A DNA stretch of 64,000 nucleotides from Inquilinus ginsengisoli_A (GCF_031453975.1 NZ_JAVDPW010000001.1:310001-374000); one strand, 5' to 3'; counted from the stretch's first letter, positions 1 to 7,785 are shown. Program-made: numbers and translations. The notes: a model not told the origin generated them from the sequence alone.

Positions 1-1
1 C

Positions 2-1663
2 TGGGCCGTGGCCGCCAATGAATGGGGCCGCATCGCCGCGATCGTGCTGCTGGCGGTGTTCGGCGTGACCCTGCTGTTCCCCGCCTTGGCCGACCGGCTG
101 ACCCGGCCCCTGGTCGCGCTGGGCAGCCGGCTGTCGCAATCAGCGGACGGCGCAGCCGAGACCCACCGGTCCCCGGCGCTGGCGTCGCTGCTGCTCGGCG
201 TCGCCACCGGCCTGCTGTGGGCCCCCTGCGCCGGCCCGGTGCTGGGCCTGATCCTGACCGGCGCCGCCCTGAACGGCGCCAATGTCGGCACCTCGCTGCT
301 GCTGCTGGCCTATGCCCTGGGCGCCGCCACCTCGCTGGCCCTGGCGCTGCTGATCGGCGGCCGGGTATTCGCGGCGATGAAGCGGTCGCTCGGCGTCGGC
401 GAATGGATCCGCCGCGGCCTCGGCGTCGCGGTGCTGGCGGGGGTCGTGGCCATCTCGCTGGGCCTCGACACCGGCCTGCTGACCCAGGTGTCCCTGGCCA
501 GCACCTCGTCGCTGGAGCAGGGTCTGATCGACAAGCTCAAGCCGGCCGACCAGGCCGCCAATGGCGCTCCGGCCTCCTCCGTGGTCATGAACGGCAACCC
601 CGGCGTGATGATGAAGAGCGACCAGGCGGGGGCCGCGGATGGCGCCAACCCGGCGATGATGATGAAGGCCAAGCCGGCCTCCGCCCAGGCAGAGGCCCTG
701 CCGGTGCTGGGGACGTTCCCGGCGCTGACCGGCGCGGTCGACTGGCTGAACTCGCCGCCGCTGACGGTGGACGGGCTGAAGGGCAAGGTGGTGCTGGTCG
801 ACTTCTGGACCTATTCCTGCATCAACTGCCTGCGCGCCATCCCCTATGTCCGCGCCTGGGCCGACAAGTACCGGGACCAGGGGCTGGTGGTGATCGGCGT
901 GCATTCGCCCGAATTCGCCTTCGAGCGCAACGTCGACAATGTGCGCAAGGCGATCGCCGACCTCAAGATCGACTACCCCGTCGCGATCGACAACAACTAC
1001 GGCATCTGGCGCGCCTTCGAGAACGAGTACTGGCCGGCGCATTACTTCATCGACGCCAAGGGCCAGATCCGGCACGAGCATTTCGGCGAAGGCGACTATG
1101 ACGGGTCCGAGCGGGTGATCCAGCAGCTGCTGGCCGAAGCCGGGCACAAGGATGTCGCCGGCGGGCTGATCTCGGTCAGCGCCACCGGGGCCGAGGCCGC
1201 GTCGGACAGCGGCGACGTCCAGTCGCCGGAGACCTATGTCGGCTTCAACCGGGCTGAGAACTTCGTCTCGACCGGCGGGGTGGTGCAGAACACCAGCCAT
1301 GTCTATGCGGTCGAGACGCCGCGGCTGAACGAATGGGGCCTGGCGGGCGACTGGACGGTGGGCGGCGAGCGCGCCGCGCTGAACCAGGCCGACGGCAGCA
1401 TCGTCTACCGCTTCCACGCCCGCGACCTGCACCTAGTGCTGGGGCCGGGGGCGGACGGCAAGCCGGTGCGGTTCCGCGTCACCATCGACGGCGCGGCGCC
1501 CGGCGCCAGCCATGGCGTCGACACCGATGCCGACGGCCAGGGCACGGTGACCGGGCAGCGCCTGTACCAACTGATCCGGCAGGCCGGCCCGATCGCCGAC
1601 CACACCTTCGAGATCCATTTCCTGGAGCCGGGCGTCCAGGCCTACGCCTTCACCTTCGGCTGA
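2..1663 (+). CDS. DipZ-like thiol-disulfide relay protein (CcdA membrane part + TlpA domain), 5' partial
   Basis: Carries reducing equivalents across the inner membrane to periplasmic thiol enzymes. The frame is open to base 2, so the N-terminus and first membrane helix lie outside the window. Counting from the GTG at base 8: membrane helices of the CcdA/DsbD family to about residue 165, including a Trp-Ala-Pro-Cys motif (Cys74) that matches the second redox Cys of CcdA; a linker at about 185-225 with Met-Met and Met-Met-Met clusters; a TlpA/thioredoxin-like domain at about 235-380 with a Cys-Ile-Asn-Cys centre (271/274); and a beta-rich C-terminal domain to 551, as in mycobacterial DipZ, where it is carbohydrate-binding-like. 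The msrA gene starts 15 bp downstream with its own GGAG site, so the two are probably one operon and DipZ may supply electrons to that reductase. The family call is firm; the partner is inferred. Confidence 0.88.
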   Translation, partial: WAVAANEWGRIAAIVLLAVFGVTLLFPALADRLTRPLVALGSRLSQSADGAAETHRSPALASLLLGVATGLLWAPCAGPVLGLILTGAALNGANVGTSLLLLAYALGAATSLALALLIGGRVFAAMKRSLGVGEWIRRGLGVAVLAGVVAISLGLDTGLLTQVSLASTSSLEQGLIDKLKPADQAANGAPASSVVMNGNPGVMMKSDQAGAADGANPAMMMKAKPASAQAEALPVLGTFPALTGAVDWLNSPPLTVDGLKGKVVLVDFWTYSCINCLRAIPYVRAWADKYRDQGLVVIGVHSPEFAFERNVDNVRKAIADLKIDYPVAIDNNYGIWRAFENEYWPAHYFIDAKGQIRHEHFGEGDYDGSERVIQQLLAEAGHKDVAGGLISVSATGAEAASDSGDVQSPETYVGFNRAENFVSTGGVVQNTSHVYAVETPRLNEWGLAGDWTVGGERAALNQADGSIVYRFHARDLHLVLGPGADGKPVRFRVTIDGAAPGASHGVDTDADGQGTVTGQRLYQLIRQAGPIADHTFEIHFLEPGVQAYAFTFG

Positions 1664-1678
1664 CAACGGAGCTGAACC

Positions 1679-2422
1679 ATGATCCGGACTCCCCACAAGA
1701 CCCGATCCGCGGCCTGGCGCCGCCTGCCGGCGCTGGCCGGGGCCGTCGCCCTGCTGGCGCTGGCGGCCGGCCTGTCGATCGACCGGTCCTCGGCCGAGGA
1801 GGCGCGGGCGGTGCCGGCGCCGGCGGTCGACGAGGCCGCGGCGTCGGGCACGGCGACCGAGACCGCGGTGCTGGCCGGCGGCTGCTTCTGGGGCGTGCAG
1901 GGCGTTTTCCAGCACGTCAAGGGCGTCACCAACGCCGTCTCGGGCTATGCCGGCGGCGAGGCCGGCACGGCGCAGTACGAGACCGTCAGCGGCGGCGACA
2001 CCGGCCATGCGGAATCGGTGAAGATCACCTACGACCCGCGCCAGATCAGCTACGGCCGCATCCTGCAGATCTACTTCTCGGTCGCGCATGACCCGACCCA
2101 GCTGAACCGCCAGGGCCCGGACAGCGGCACCCAGTACCGCTCGGCGATCTTCCCGCTGGATGCGGACCAGGCGCGGATCGCCAAGGCCTATATCGCCCAG
2201 CTGAACCAAGCGAAGGTGTTCGACGCGGCGATCGTGACCAAGATCGAGCCGGGCCGGGCCTTCTACCCGGCCGAGAGCTACCACCAGGACTTCCTGACCC
2301 GGAACCCGACCTACCCCTACATCGTCTTCAACGACCTGCCGAAGATCGACGACCTGCAGCGCCTGCTGCCCGCCGTCTACCGCCCCGACCCGGTGCTGGT
2401 GGCGTCTCAGCCGACGAACTGA
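1679..2422 (+). CDS. msrA: Peptide methionine sulfoxide reductase A, exported, single-Cys type
   Basis: Reduces the S-form of methionine sulfoxide in proteins. The catalytic Gly-Cys-Phe-Trp-Gly motif is at residues 68-72 (Cys69), and the family-typical stretch around Gln-Gly-Pro-Asp-Ser-Gly-Thr-Gln-Tyr-Arg is present. Residues 1-40 are a basic stretch followed by a hydrophobic segment ending near Ala-rich sequence, so the enzyme is either secreted to the periplasm or membrane-anchored. Cys69 is the only cysteine in 247 residues, so there is no resolving Cys and regeneration must depend on an outside thiol donor. The preceding DipZ protein, 15 bp upstream, is the obvious candidate. The start is supported by GGAG at 1668-1671, 7 nt before the ATG. 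Confidence 0.93.
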   Translation: MIRTPHKTRSAAWRRLPALAGAVALLALAAGLSIDRSSAEEARAVPAPAVDEAAASGTATETAVLAGGCFWGVQGVFQHVKGVTNAVSGYAGGEAGTAQYETVSGGDTGHAESVKITYDPRQISYGRILQIYFSVAHDPTQLNRQGPDSGTQYRSAIFPLDADQARIAKAYIAQLNQAKVFDAAIVTKIEPGRAFYPAESYHQDFLTRNPTYPYIVFNDLPKIDDLQRLLPAVYRPDPVLVASQPTN

Positions 2423-2443
2423 ACGTCGGGCGCTAGGGGGAGG

Positions 2444-2497
2444 CGTAGGTCGGGTTCGCAAGCGCGAACCCAACCTACGTCCCCGAGTTCGTTTTTT
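2444..2497 (+). terminator. Hairpin repeat with T-run after msrA (GTAGG-type repeat)
   Basis: Arms 2444-2459 and 2464-2479 pair over 16 bp with one G-T type mismatch around a 4-base loop, and six T residues follow at 2492-2497. The arm sequence (GTAGGTCGGGTTCGC and its complement) resembles short palindromic repeats scattered between genes of many proteobacteria. It may be both a repeat and the terminator of the dipZ-msrA unit. The rest of the gap 2423-2593 shows nothing else I can name. Confidence 0.6.
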
Positions 2498-2593
2498 CAG
2501 TGTCATTGCCCGGCATCGTCCGGAATGCGGTCGTAGGGAACACCGGTGGCTGCGGCGAACAGGCCGTTGCCCGGCGGGCCGCGATCTGCCACC

Positions 2594-2621
2594 ATCGCTA
2601 TATTCGATGGAATATATCGAA
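2594..2621 (+). promoter_or_regulatory. ModE-type molybdenum operator (Mo-box)
   Basis: Left half ATCGCTATATT (2594-2604), 6-base spacer, right half AATATATCGAA (2611-2621). The halves are inverted repeats matching at 9 of 11 positions. The pattern fits the ModE/Mop consensus ATCGnTATATA-N6-TATATAnCGAT with only the innermost A/T pair and the last base differing. The box ends 12 bp before the preferred start codon of the DUF2325 gene and abuts its ribosome binding site, so a bound repressor would block transcription. The sequence match is direct; the regulator itself is not in the window. Confidence 0.7.
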
Positions 2622-2633
2622 TGGAGATCGGAC

Positions 2634-3899
2634 GTGCCAACCCCGTCGGCCCACCTGCACCTGCCCTTGCTCCGGAATGGCCCGGCGCCGCTGCCGTTCC
2701 CGGTACCGGCTCCGGCTGCGCGCAGCCGCTCCAGCGAGCTTGCCGGCCTGCCGGCCCGGCGCGACCGGGTCTGGGACCTGTCGCCGAACCTGCATTGCTC
2801 GGTGGTCGGCACCTGCCTGACCACGGCCGAGCTGCGCCAGCTCTTCGCCAAGCTGAACGACCCGGATGCGCGCACGGCGTCCGACCACACGCTGCATGGC
2901 CGCGCGGTGCGGGCGGCGGGGCAGAAGGACGTGGCCGGCAAACTTCTGAACAAGCTGCTGGACAAGCGCCACGAGGGGCCGGTCAAGCGCTTCGCCAAGG
3001 CCAGGACGACGGCGGAGGTGCGGGCCCTGTGGCGCGAGGCGCTGGAGCGCGGCGACATCCCCGGCGCCTATTGGGCGGTTCTGACCCATCCCGCCACCGA
3101 CCAGGGGCTGGTGCAGGAGGTGTTCGGCGAGGTCCACATGCTGTCGCACCTCGTCGGCATGTCCAACCGCGCCGACATCGCCCGGCTGCGGCATCTGGAG
3201 CAGGAGCTGGGCGGGCGCGACGAGAAGATCGCCCGGCAGGAGGCGCGGCTGCAGCAGATGGCGGCGGAGCGCGAGGCGCTGGCCCGCCGGGTCGAGGAGC
3301 TGGAGCATGCGCGGCACAACGCTGCGGCCCGACCGCTCCAGGTCGGGGACGGTGAGGACCCCGCGCCGGTGCTGAAGCGGCGGCTGACCGACGAGCAGGC
3401 GCGATCGGCCGTGCTGGCGGAGCGGCTGGCCGCGCAGGAACAGGTCATCGCCCGCCAGGACGACAAGATGCTGCGGCTGAAGGAGGATGTGGCGGCCCTG
3501 GGCAGCGAGCTCGCCTCGCTGGAGGCGGCGCTGGCCGGGCCGGACGAGGACGCTTCGGAGACCGCCGAGGGTGCCCCCGACCTGCAGGGGCGGCGGCTGC
3601 TCTATGTCGGCGGCCGGCCCAAGCAGGTCGAACAGCTGCGGGCGCTGGCCCGGCGCTTCGGCGGCGAGCTGCTGAGCCATGACGGCGGCATCGAGGACAA
3701 TGTCGCGCTGCTGCCCGGCCTGCTCAGCCAGTCGGACATCGCGTTCTTCCCGGTCGACTGCGTCAGCCACCACGCCGCCGGCCAGGTCAAGCGCCTGTGC
3801 CGCGAGACCGACAAGCCCTTCCTGCCGCTGCGCAGCGCCAGCCTGGCCAGCTTCGTCGCGGCGATCGGCCGGCTGGACGGCGCCCTGGCGACGCCGTGA
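2634..3899 (+). CDS. DUF2325 domain protein with coiled coil
   Basis: Function unknown. The protein is 421 aa from the preferred GTG start at 2634. The N-terminal part has a paired-Cys motif (Cys-Ser-Val-Val-Gly-Thr-Cys), the middle (about 185-305) is a Glu/Arg/Gln-rich heptad region expected to form a coiled coil, and residues about 320-421 are a DUF2325 domain (Tyr-Val-Gly-Gly start, His-Asp-Gly-Gly, Cys-Val-Ser-His-His). I chose GTG 2634 because GGAG at 2623-2626 sits 7 nt before it. The upstream in-frame ATG at 2607 falls inside the Mo-box and lacks a binding site. Control by a ModE-like regulator is likely, which suggests a role tied to molybdenum supply or Mo-enzyme metabolism; that role is inference. 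The gene is convergent with the ornithine hydroxylase gene. Confidence 0.8.
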   Translation: MPTPSAHLHLPLLRNGPAPLPFPVPAPAARSRSSELAGLPARRDRVWDLSPNLHCSVVGTCLTTAELRQLFAKLNDPDARTASDHTLHGRAVRAAGQKDVAGKLLNKLLDKRHEGPVKRFAKARTTAEVRALWREALERGDIPGAYWAVLTHPATDQGLVQEVFGEVHMLSHLVGMSNRADIARLRHLEQELGGRDEKIARQEARLQQMAAEREALARRVEELEHARHNAAARPLQVGDGEDPAPVLKRRLTDEQARSAVLAERLAAQEQVIARQDDKMLRLKEDVAALGSELASLEAALAGPDEDASETAEGAPDLQGRRLLYVGGRPKQVEQLRALARRFGGELLSHDGGIEDNVALLPGLLSQSDIAFFPVDCVSHHAAGQVKRLCRETDKPFLPLRSASLASFVAAIGRLDGALATP

Positions 3900-3912
3900 C
3901 CCGGATCAGTCG

Positions 3913-5271
3913 CTAGTCGTCGTTCACGGCGAAGCGCCGCGGCGGCGGGCCGATGTCGCGGCGATCCGGCGGGGCGCCGCGCCGGCCCTTGGCCGCGAGC
4001 AGCGAGTCGGCGATCTCCTGCGAGCGGACCGCGAGCACCGAGAGCAGGGTGTCGCTTAAGCCGTGCGAGGTTTCCGAAGTGCCCTGAAGGTGGATCTGCG
4101 GCCGGAAGTCCGGCCGGGTCCGCAGCCGGTAGTCACGGTCGACCGCGAAATCCTCGACATAGGGGGCGAGGGCCGAGAGCAGCCGGTGCCCGGTCTCGCG
4201 ATCATAGCCGGTGGCCAGCACCACCGCGTCGTAGCGGCGCGGCCCGGCGGTGCCGGCGATGCCGTCGACCACCACCAGCTCCAGCCCGTCGGCGCCGGCC
4301 GCCGCATGGGTGACCTCGCTGCGCCCGAACAGGGCGAGCCGGGTGCAGCGGCGCACCTTCTGCTGGTACAGGATGGCGTAGATCTTCTCGATCAGGTCGG
4401 CGTCGACCACGGCGTAGTTGGTGTTGCGGAACTCGCGGATGATGGCGTCGCGCCGCGCCGCGGTCTGGCCGAAGACGTAGTCGGTGAAGTCGGGGTTGAA
4501 GATCTCGTTGACGAAGGGGGTGTCGTCGGCCGGCTTCAGCGCATGGCCGCGGAAGATCAGGTCGACCTTGAGCTCCGGGAAGCGGTTGTGCAGGTCCAGC
4601 GTGATCTCCGCCGCGCTCTGGCCGCCGCCGATCACCGCGACCCGGCCGGCCGGTTGCCGCTCCAGCCCCAGTTCGCCGATGCGGTCGAGGTAGCGGGCGG
4701 AGTGGAACACCCTGGCATCGCCGCCGAGCCGGGCGAACACCGCCGGGACGCGCGGGCTGCCGCCGGTGGCCACCACCAGGTTGTGGGCCCGGCGCACGGT
4801 TTCGCCGCCCGAGCCGGTGCGCGACCGCACCCGCAGGCAGGTGACCACGCCCTGCGCCGTCTCCGGCTCGATCGCCACCACCTCCTCGCCGTAGGAGCAG
4901 CGGTCCTCGAACCGCGCCGCCACCCAGCCGAGGTAGTCGTTGAACTCGACCCGGCTGGGGAAGAAGGTCTTCTGGTTGATGAAGGCCTCCAGCCGACCCT
5001 TCTCGTGGAGGTAGTTGATGAAGGTCAGCGGGCTGGTCGGGTCGCGCAGCGACACCAGATCCTTGATGAAGGAGATCTGCATGTCGCTGTCCGGCAGCAA
5101 CATGCCGCCATGCCAGATGAAGCCGGGCTGCTTCTCGATGAAGTGATGGGCGCAGATCGCCCCGCGCCGCCGCACGGCGTCATCCAGCGCGATGGCGAGG
5201 GCGAGGTTGGAGGGGCCGAAGCCGACGCCGATGACGTCGTAGAGGGCGTCCTGGATCGTCATGGCGTGCAC
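3913..5271 (-). CDS. L-ornithine N5-monooxygenase (PvdA-like), siderophore
   Basis: Flavin- and NADPH-dependent N-hydroxylation of the ornithine side chain, the first step to the hydroxamate ligand. Visible motifs: an N-terminal FAD site (Gly-Val-Gly-Phe-Gly-Pro-Ser-Asn), the Trp-His-Gly...Gln-Ile-Ser-Phe-Ile-Lys-Asp-Leu segment typical of the PvdA/SidA family, a central NADPH site (Gly-Gly-Gly-Gln-Ser-Ala) and the Ala-Thr-Gly-Tyr motif near the C-terminus. The 452-aa length is normal. The sequence is closer in style to PvdA (ornithine) than to IucD (lysine), though I cannot exclude lysine. The start could be either of two Met codons 9 bp apart (5271 or 5262), and neither has a strong ribosome site. 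It lies 10 bp downstream of the acetyltransferase gene in one minus-strand unit. Confidence 0.92.
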   Translation of the reverse strand: MHAMTIQDALYDVIGVGFGPSNLALAIALDDAVRRRGAICAHHFIEKQPGFIWHGGMLLPDSDMQISFIKDLVSLRDPTSPLTFINYLHEKGRLEAFINQKTFFPSRVEFNDYLGWVAARFEDRCSYGEEVVAIEPETAQGVVTCLRVRSRTGSGGETVRRAHNLVVATGGSPRVPAVFARLGGDARVFHSARYLDRIGELGLERQPAGRVAVIGGGQSAAEITLDLHNRFPELKVDLIFRGHALKPADDTPFVNEIFNPDFTDYVFGQTAARRDAIIREFRNTNYAVVDADLIEKIYAILYQQKVRRCTRLALFGRSEVTHAAAGADGLELVVVDGIAGTAGPRRYDAVVLATGYDRETGHRLLSALAPYVEDFAVDRDYRLRTRPDFRPQIHLQGTSETSHGLSDTLLSVLAVRSQEIADSLLAAKGRRGAPPDRRDIGPPPRRFAVNDD

Positions 5272-5281
5272 CGGGCGTGGG

Positions 5282-6355
5282 TCAGGCGGCGAGTTCGGCG
5301 GGGGCGGCGGCGGGCAGCCACAGCCGGTCGCCGAAGAAGCGCTCGCGCAGCAGCATCACCAGCGTCGCCCGCTTGTGCGGGAAGTCGAAATTCTTGATCT
5401 TGGCGAAGCCGGACTTCTCGAGGTTGCGGACCTGCTGGTGGTGCGCCGCCGCCGGCTCGCCGACGATGCGCTGGGTGCGGCAGTCGTCCAGCAGCATGTA
5501 GTGCACCAGCGAGGGCAGCCAGGCGCTGATATACGCCCGCCCGCGATAGGCGTCCTCGCCGACCACGACATGCCAGCCGCGGTCGTAGTCCTGGACGTCG
5601 TAGAACGGCGCCAGCCGGTTCTCCTTGGCCCAGTAGAGCTCGAAATAGGCGAAGGGCACGCCGTCGAAGCTGGCGATCAGCGGCAGCATGTGCGGGTCGG
5701 CGATCAGCCCCGAGAGATAGCGGCGGTGCTTCTCCAGGTCGCCATCCTCGTTCCAGAACGCCGCCACCCGTGGGTCGTTCATCCATTTGTGCAGATGGGG
5801 CAGGTCGTCCTCGACCGTCGCGGCGCGGAAGGCGATGGTCTGCTCCAGCCACGGGATGAACCGGGCATAGACCGTGCCCTGCGGCTTCGGCGGGCGCTGC
5901 GGATGGCGCTTGCCGTCGGTCATCACCAGGCGCTGCGGAAAGGCGGGCAGGTCGGGCCGGCCGAGCCAGGCATCCGCCTGCTGCATGAACAGCTCGGGCA
6001 GGATTGTGAGGGGGGCGGCCGCGGTCTCGACGGCGATGCCGCGGCGGCGCAGCGCGTCGGCCAGGTCGGCGCTGTCGCCGAGGTCGAGCGCCAGCCGCTC
6101 CAGCTCGGGATGCCAGCCCAGCGCAGCCTCGATCGCGGCGGACAGGCCGCGGATCGCCGCATCGGCCGGCCCGGCCGGGCGGCTGGTCAGGATCAGCCGG
6201 CCTTCCGCCGCGGACAGGCGCAGCGACAGCGGCTCGGCATCCCCCTGGCGGACGGTCAGGGCCTCGCCCTGGCGCAGGGTGACGACGGGCGCCCCGGTTC
6301 CAGCCGCGAAGGACGGAAACGCCGTGCCGGCCGACGGGGTGCGTCCAGCGTCCAT
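5282..6355 (-). CDS. GNAT acyltransferase for siderophore hydroxamate (IucB/AlcB-like)
   Basis: Predicted to acylate N5-hydroxyornithine from an acyl-CoA and so complete the hydroxamate. The C-terminal ~170 residues are the siderophore-type GNAT domain (from about Ile-Ala-Phe-Arg-Ala through Trp-Met-Asn-Asp-Pro-Arg-Val, Tyr-Phe-Glu-Leu-Tyr-Trp and Ala-Tyr-Arg-Gly). The N-terminal part is the poorly conserved half usual for this family. The open frame begins at 6553, but GAGGAG at 6362-6367 points to the third of three successive ATGs (6355) and gives 357 aa. The longer reading would translate the promoter region with its Fur-like box. First gene of the leftward unit, followed by the monooxygenase. 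Acetyl as the donor is likely from family precedent but not shown here. Confidence 0.87.
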   Translation of the reverse strand: MDAGRTPSAGTAFPSFAAGTGAPVVTLRQGEALTVRQGDAEPLSLRLSAAEGRLILTSRPAGPADAAIRGLSAAIEAALGWHPELERLALDLGDSADLADALRRRGIAVETAAAPLTILPELFMQQADAWLGRPDLPAFPQRLVMTDGKRHPQRPPKPQGTVYARFIPWLEQTIAFRAATVEDDLPHLHKWMNDPRVAAFWNEDGDLEKHRRYLSGLIADPHMLPLIASFDGVPFAYFELYWAKENRLAPFYDVQDYDRGWHVVVGEDAYRGRAYISAWLPSLVHYMLLDDCRTQRIVGEPAAAHHQQVRNLEKSGFAKIKNFDFPHKRATLVMLLRERFFGDRLWLPAAAPAELAA

Positions 6356-6440
6356 CATCATCTCCTCATGCGGCTCCGGCCTCGTGCGGCTCGGGGCTCC
6401 GATCGAATCCGGCGGGTGCGTCAGGCCGGCAACTTTGTGC

Positions 6441-6457
6441 GATTGATTCTCAATGTC
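6441..6457 (-). promoter_or_regulatory. Fur-like box for the leftward acetyltransferase/monooxygenase unit
   Basis: GATTGATTCTCAATGTC contains the palindrome ATTGA-TTC-TCAAT and agrees at 11 of 17 positions with the inner part of the classical Fur consensus. Read on the minus strand it overlaps a TTGACA hexamer (6459-6454). The expected -10 (about 6436-6431, AAAGTT) is weak. Iron repression through Fur or a related alphaproteobacterial regulator is the likely meaning. Confidence 0.5.
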
Positions 6458-6516
6458 AAGCTCGCCGAAGCCGCCGGGCCCCGCGTCCGGGGAAGGGCAG
6501 GGGGCGGAAAAGGCGC

Positions 6517-6547
6517 TTGACACCCCATGCAACTGCAACTCATTATC
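6517..6547 (+). promoter_or_regulatory. Promoter and overlapping Fur-like box of the NRPS operon
   Basis: TTGACA at 6517-6522, 18-bp spacer, CATTAT at 6541-6546. The 19 bases at 6529-6547 (GCAACTGCAACTCATTATC) match the Fur consensus at 13 of 19 positions and cover the -10. The core TGCAACTCATTATCATT (6534-6550) is nearly repeated before the receptor gene. This supports iron-repressed transcription of the MbtH-to-NRPS operon. Confidence 0.6.
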
Positions 6548-6745
6548 ATTCATAGCTTGAAGGAGACGGCAAGTCCAGACGCAACGTCATGGGCGCCTGT
6601 TTCTTGAGACTCGCAGGGAAGCGTCACGGCATAGAGGTACAGATATCCTTCCGAAAGACATCGGGCGGATGTTCGTGCGCTTGCACTGGTGGCGCATGGC
6701 TGCGTTCTTGGTTTTGTCTCACGCGATATCGGCAGGGGGTGCCTG

Positions 6746-6997
6746 ATGGCTTTCGATCGGGAAGACACGGTGTTTCATGTCGTGGTCAATCACGAGGAGC
6801 AATTCTCGATCTGGCCCGACTACAAGGAGATCCCACAGGGCTGGACCGCCGTCGGCAAGACCGGCACCAAGGCGGAATGCCTGGCCTATGTCGCCCAGGT
6901 GTGGACCGACATGCGGCCCCTGACCCTGCGCCGGCACATGGATGGCGACGCGGCCGCCAAGACCGAAGCGGCCCCCTTCGTCGACGCGGCCCAGTGA
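6746..6997 (+). CDS. MbtH-family NRPS chaperone
   Basis: Small protein (83 aa) that binds A domains and is needed for folding or activity of many NRPS adenylation domains. It shows the full family signature: Asn-His-Glu-Glu-Gln-Phe-Ser-Ile-Trp-Pro, then Pro-x-Gly-Trp, then Trp-Thr-Asp-Met-Arg-Pro-Leu near the end. An upstream in-frame ATG exists at 6689, but family length and the AGGGGG at 6734-6739 fix the start at 6746. First gene of the rightward operon; the thioesterase starts 4 bp after its stop. Confidence 0.95.
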   Translation: MAFDREDTVFHVVVNHEEQFSIWPDYKEIPQGWTAVGKTGTKAECLAYVAQVWTDMRPLTLRRHMDGDAAAKTEAAPFVDAAQ

Positions 6998-7001
6998 CGG
7001 C

Positions 7002-7781
7002 ATGAGCGTCGCGGCGGCCCGGCTGTTCTGCCTGCCCTATTCCGGGGCCAGCGCCATGATCTATGCGCGCTGGCGGCGGCTGCTGCCGTCCTGGCTGGCG
7101 GTGCAGCCGGTCGAACTGCCCGGCCGCGGCACCCGCATGGCCGAGCCGCTGGGCACCGACCCGCACCGCCTGGCCGAAGCGCTGGCCGACGAGATCCGGG
7201 ACGGGCTGGACGGACCCTACGCCCTGTTCGGCCACAGCCTCGGGGCGCTGCTCGCCTTCGAGCTGGCGCATGCCCTGCTGGACCGTGGCGCCCCGGCGCC
7301 GCTGGTGCTGTTCGCCTCGGGCACCGAGGCGCCGGCGGTCCGCGACGATCGCCGGTGGGAATGCCCGCGCAGCGATGCCGAGCTGATCGCCGATCTGCGA
7401 GGCTATCAGGGCACGCCGGAGGAGGCGCTGGCCGATGCCGAGCTGATGGCCCTGGTGCTGCCCGTGCTGCGCGCCGATTTCCTGATGTGCGGCGCCTATG
7501 CCCACCAGCCGCGCCCGGCCCTGCCGTGCCCGGTGCATGTCCTCGGCGGCACCCGCGACGACGTCGCGCGCCCGGCGCTGGAGGCCTGGGGGCGGGAGAC
7601 CGCGGCCGATTTCGCCCTCGACCTGTTCGACGGCGACCACTTCTTCATCCACGCCCGCCAGGCCGAGGTGCTGCGCGTCGTCGACGCCAGCGTCTCCCGG
7701 CGGATCCATGGCGGCCCGGCCGCCTCGTCCCGTGCCGGCGGATCGCCGCCGCCCGCCGGCCGGGCCCTTCTGCGAGCATGA
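7002..7781 (+). CDS. Type II thioesterase (PvdG-like)
   Basis: Stand-alone alpha/beta-hydrolase thioesterase that removes wrong acyl or aminoacyl groups from NRPS carrier domains. Markers: Phe-Cys-Leu-Pro-Tyr-Ser-Gly-Ala at the N-terminus, the Gly-His-Ser-Leu-Gly nucleophile motif near residue 78, and a late Gly-Asp-His-Phe-Phe-Ile motif carrying the catalytic His. At 259 aa it is standard size. The start at 7002 follows from family alignment; the open frame upstream overlaps the mbtH gene. The beta-hydroxylase starts 4 bp after its stop, so the genes are probably translationally coupled. Confidence 0.92.
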   Translation: MSVAAARLFCLPYSGASAMIYARWRRLLPSWLAVQPVELPGRGTRMAEPLGTDPHRLAEALADEIRDGLDGPYALFGHSLGALLAFELAHALLDRGAPAPLVLFASGTEAPAVRDDRRWECPRSDAELIADLRGYQGTPEEALADAELMALVLPVLRADFLMCGAYAHQPRPALPCPVHVLGGTRDDVARPALEAWGRETAADFALDLFDGDHFFIHARQAEVLRVVDASVSRRIHGGPAASSRAGGSPPPAGRALLRA

Positions 7782-7785
7782 ACCC

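Larger units (their letters stand above)
6356..6745. promoter_or_regulatory. Divergent control region between the two siderophore transcription units
   Basis: A 390-bp region with no convincing gene. It holds a leftward promoter candidate with a Fur-like box (6431-6459), a rightward promoter with a Fur-like box (6517-6547), and then a leader of nearly 200 nt before the MbtH start. The leader has an isolated AAGGAG near 6560 not followed by a suitable start codon. I see no recognisable riboswitch or attenuator in it. Confidence 0.6.

Noticed and set aside
22..1101. Arg/Pro/Gly-rich frame overlapping dipZ, and similar frames beside most genes
   Set aside because: They are out-of-frame readings of GC-rich coding DNA with no hydrophobic core or motifs.
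2607..2633. ATG 2607 as the start of the DUF2325 protein
   Set aside because: It lies inside the Mo-box and has no ribosome site, whereas GGAG is correctly spaced before GTG 2634.
6356..6553. N-terminal extension of the acetyltransferase to ATG 6553
   Set aside because: It would translate the promoter and its Fur-like box, and the conserved protein begins after the GAGGAG-preceded ATG cluster at 6355-6361.
6550..6768. A 72-aa minus-strand frame in the divergent control region
   Set aside because: No ribosome site or family match, and it overlaps the promoter, the Fur-like box and the MbtH start.
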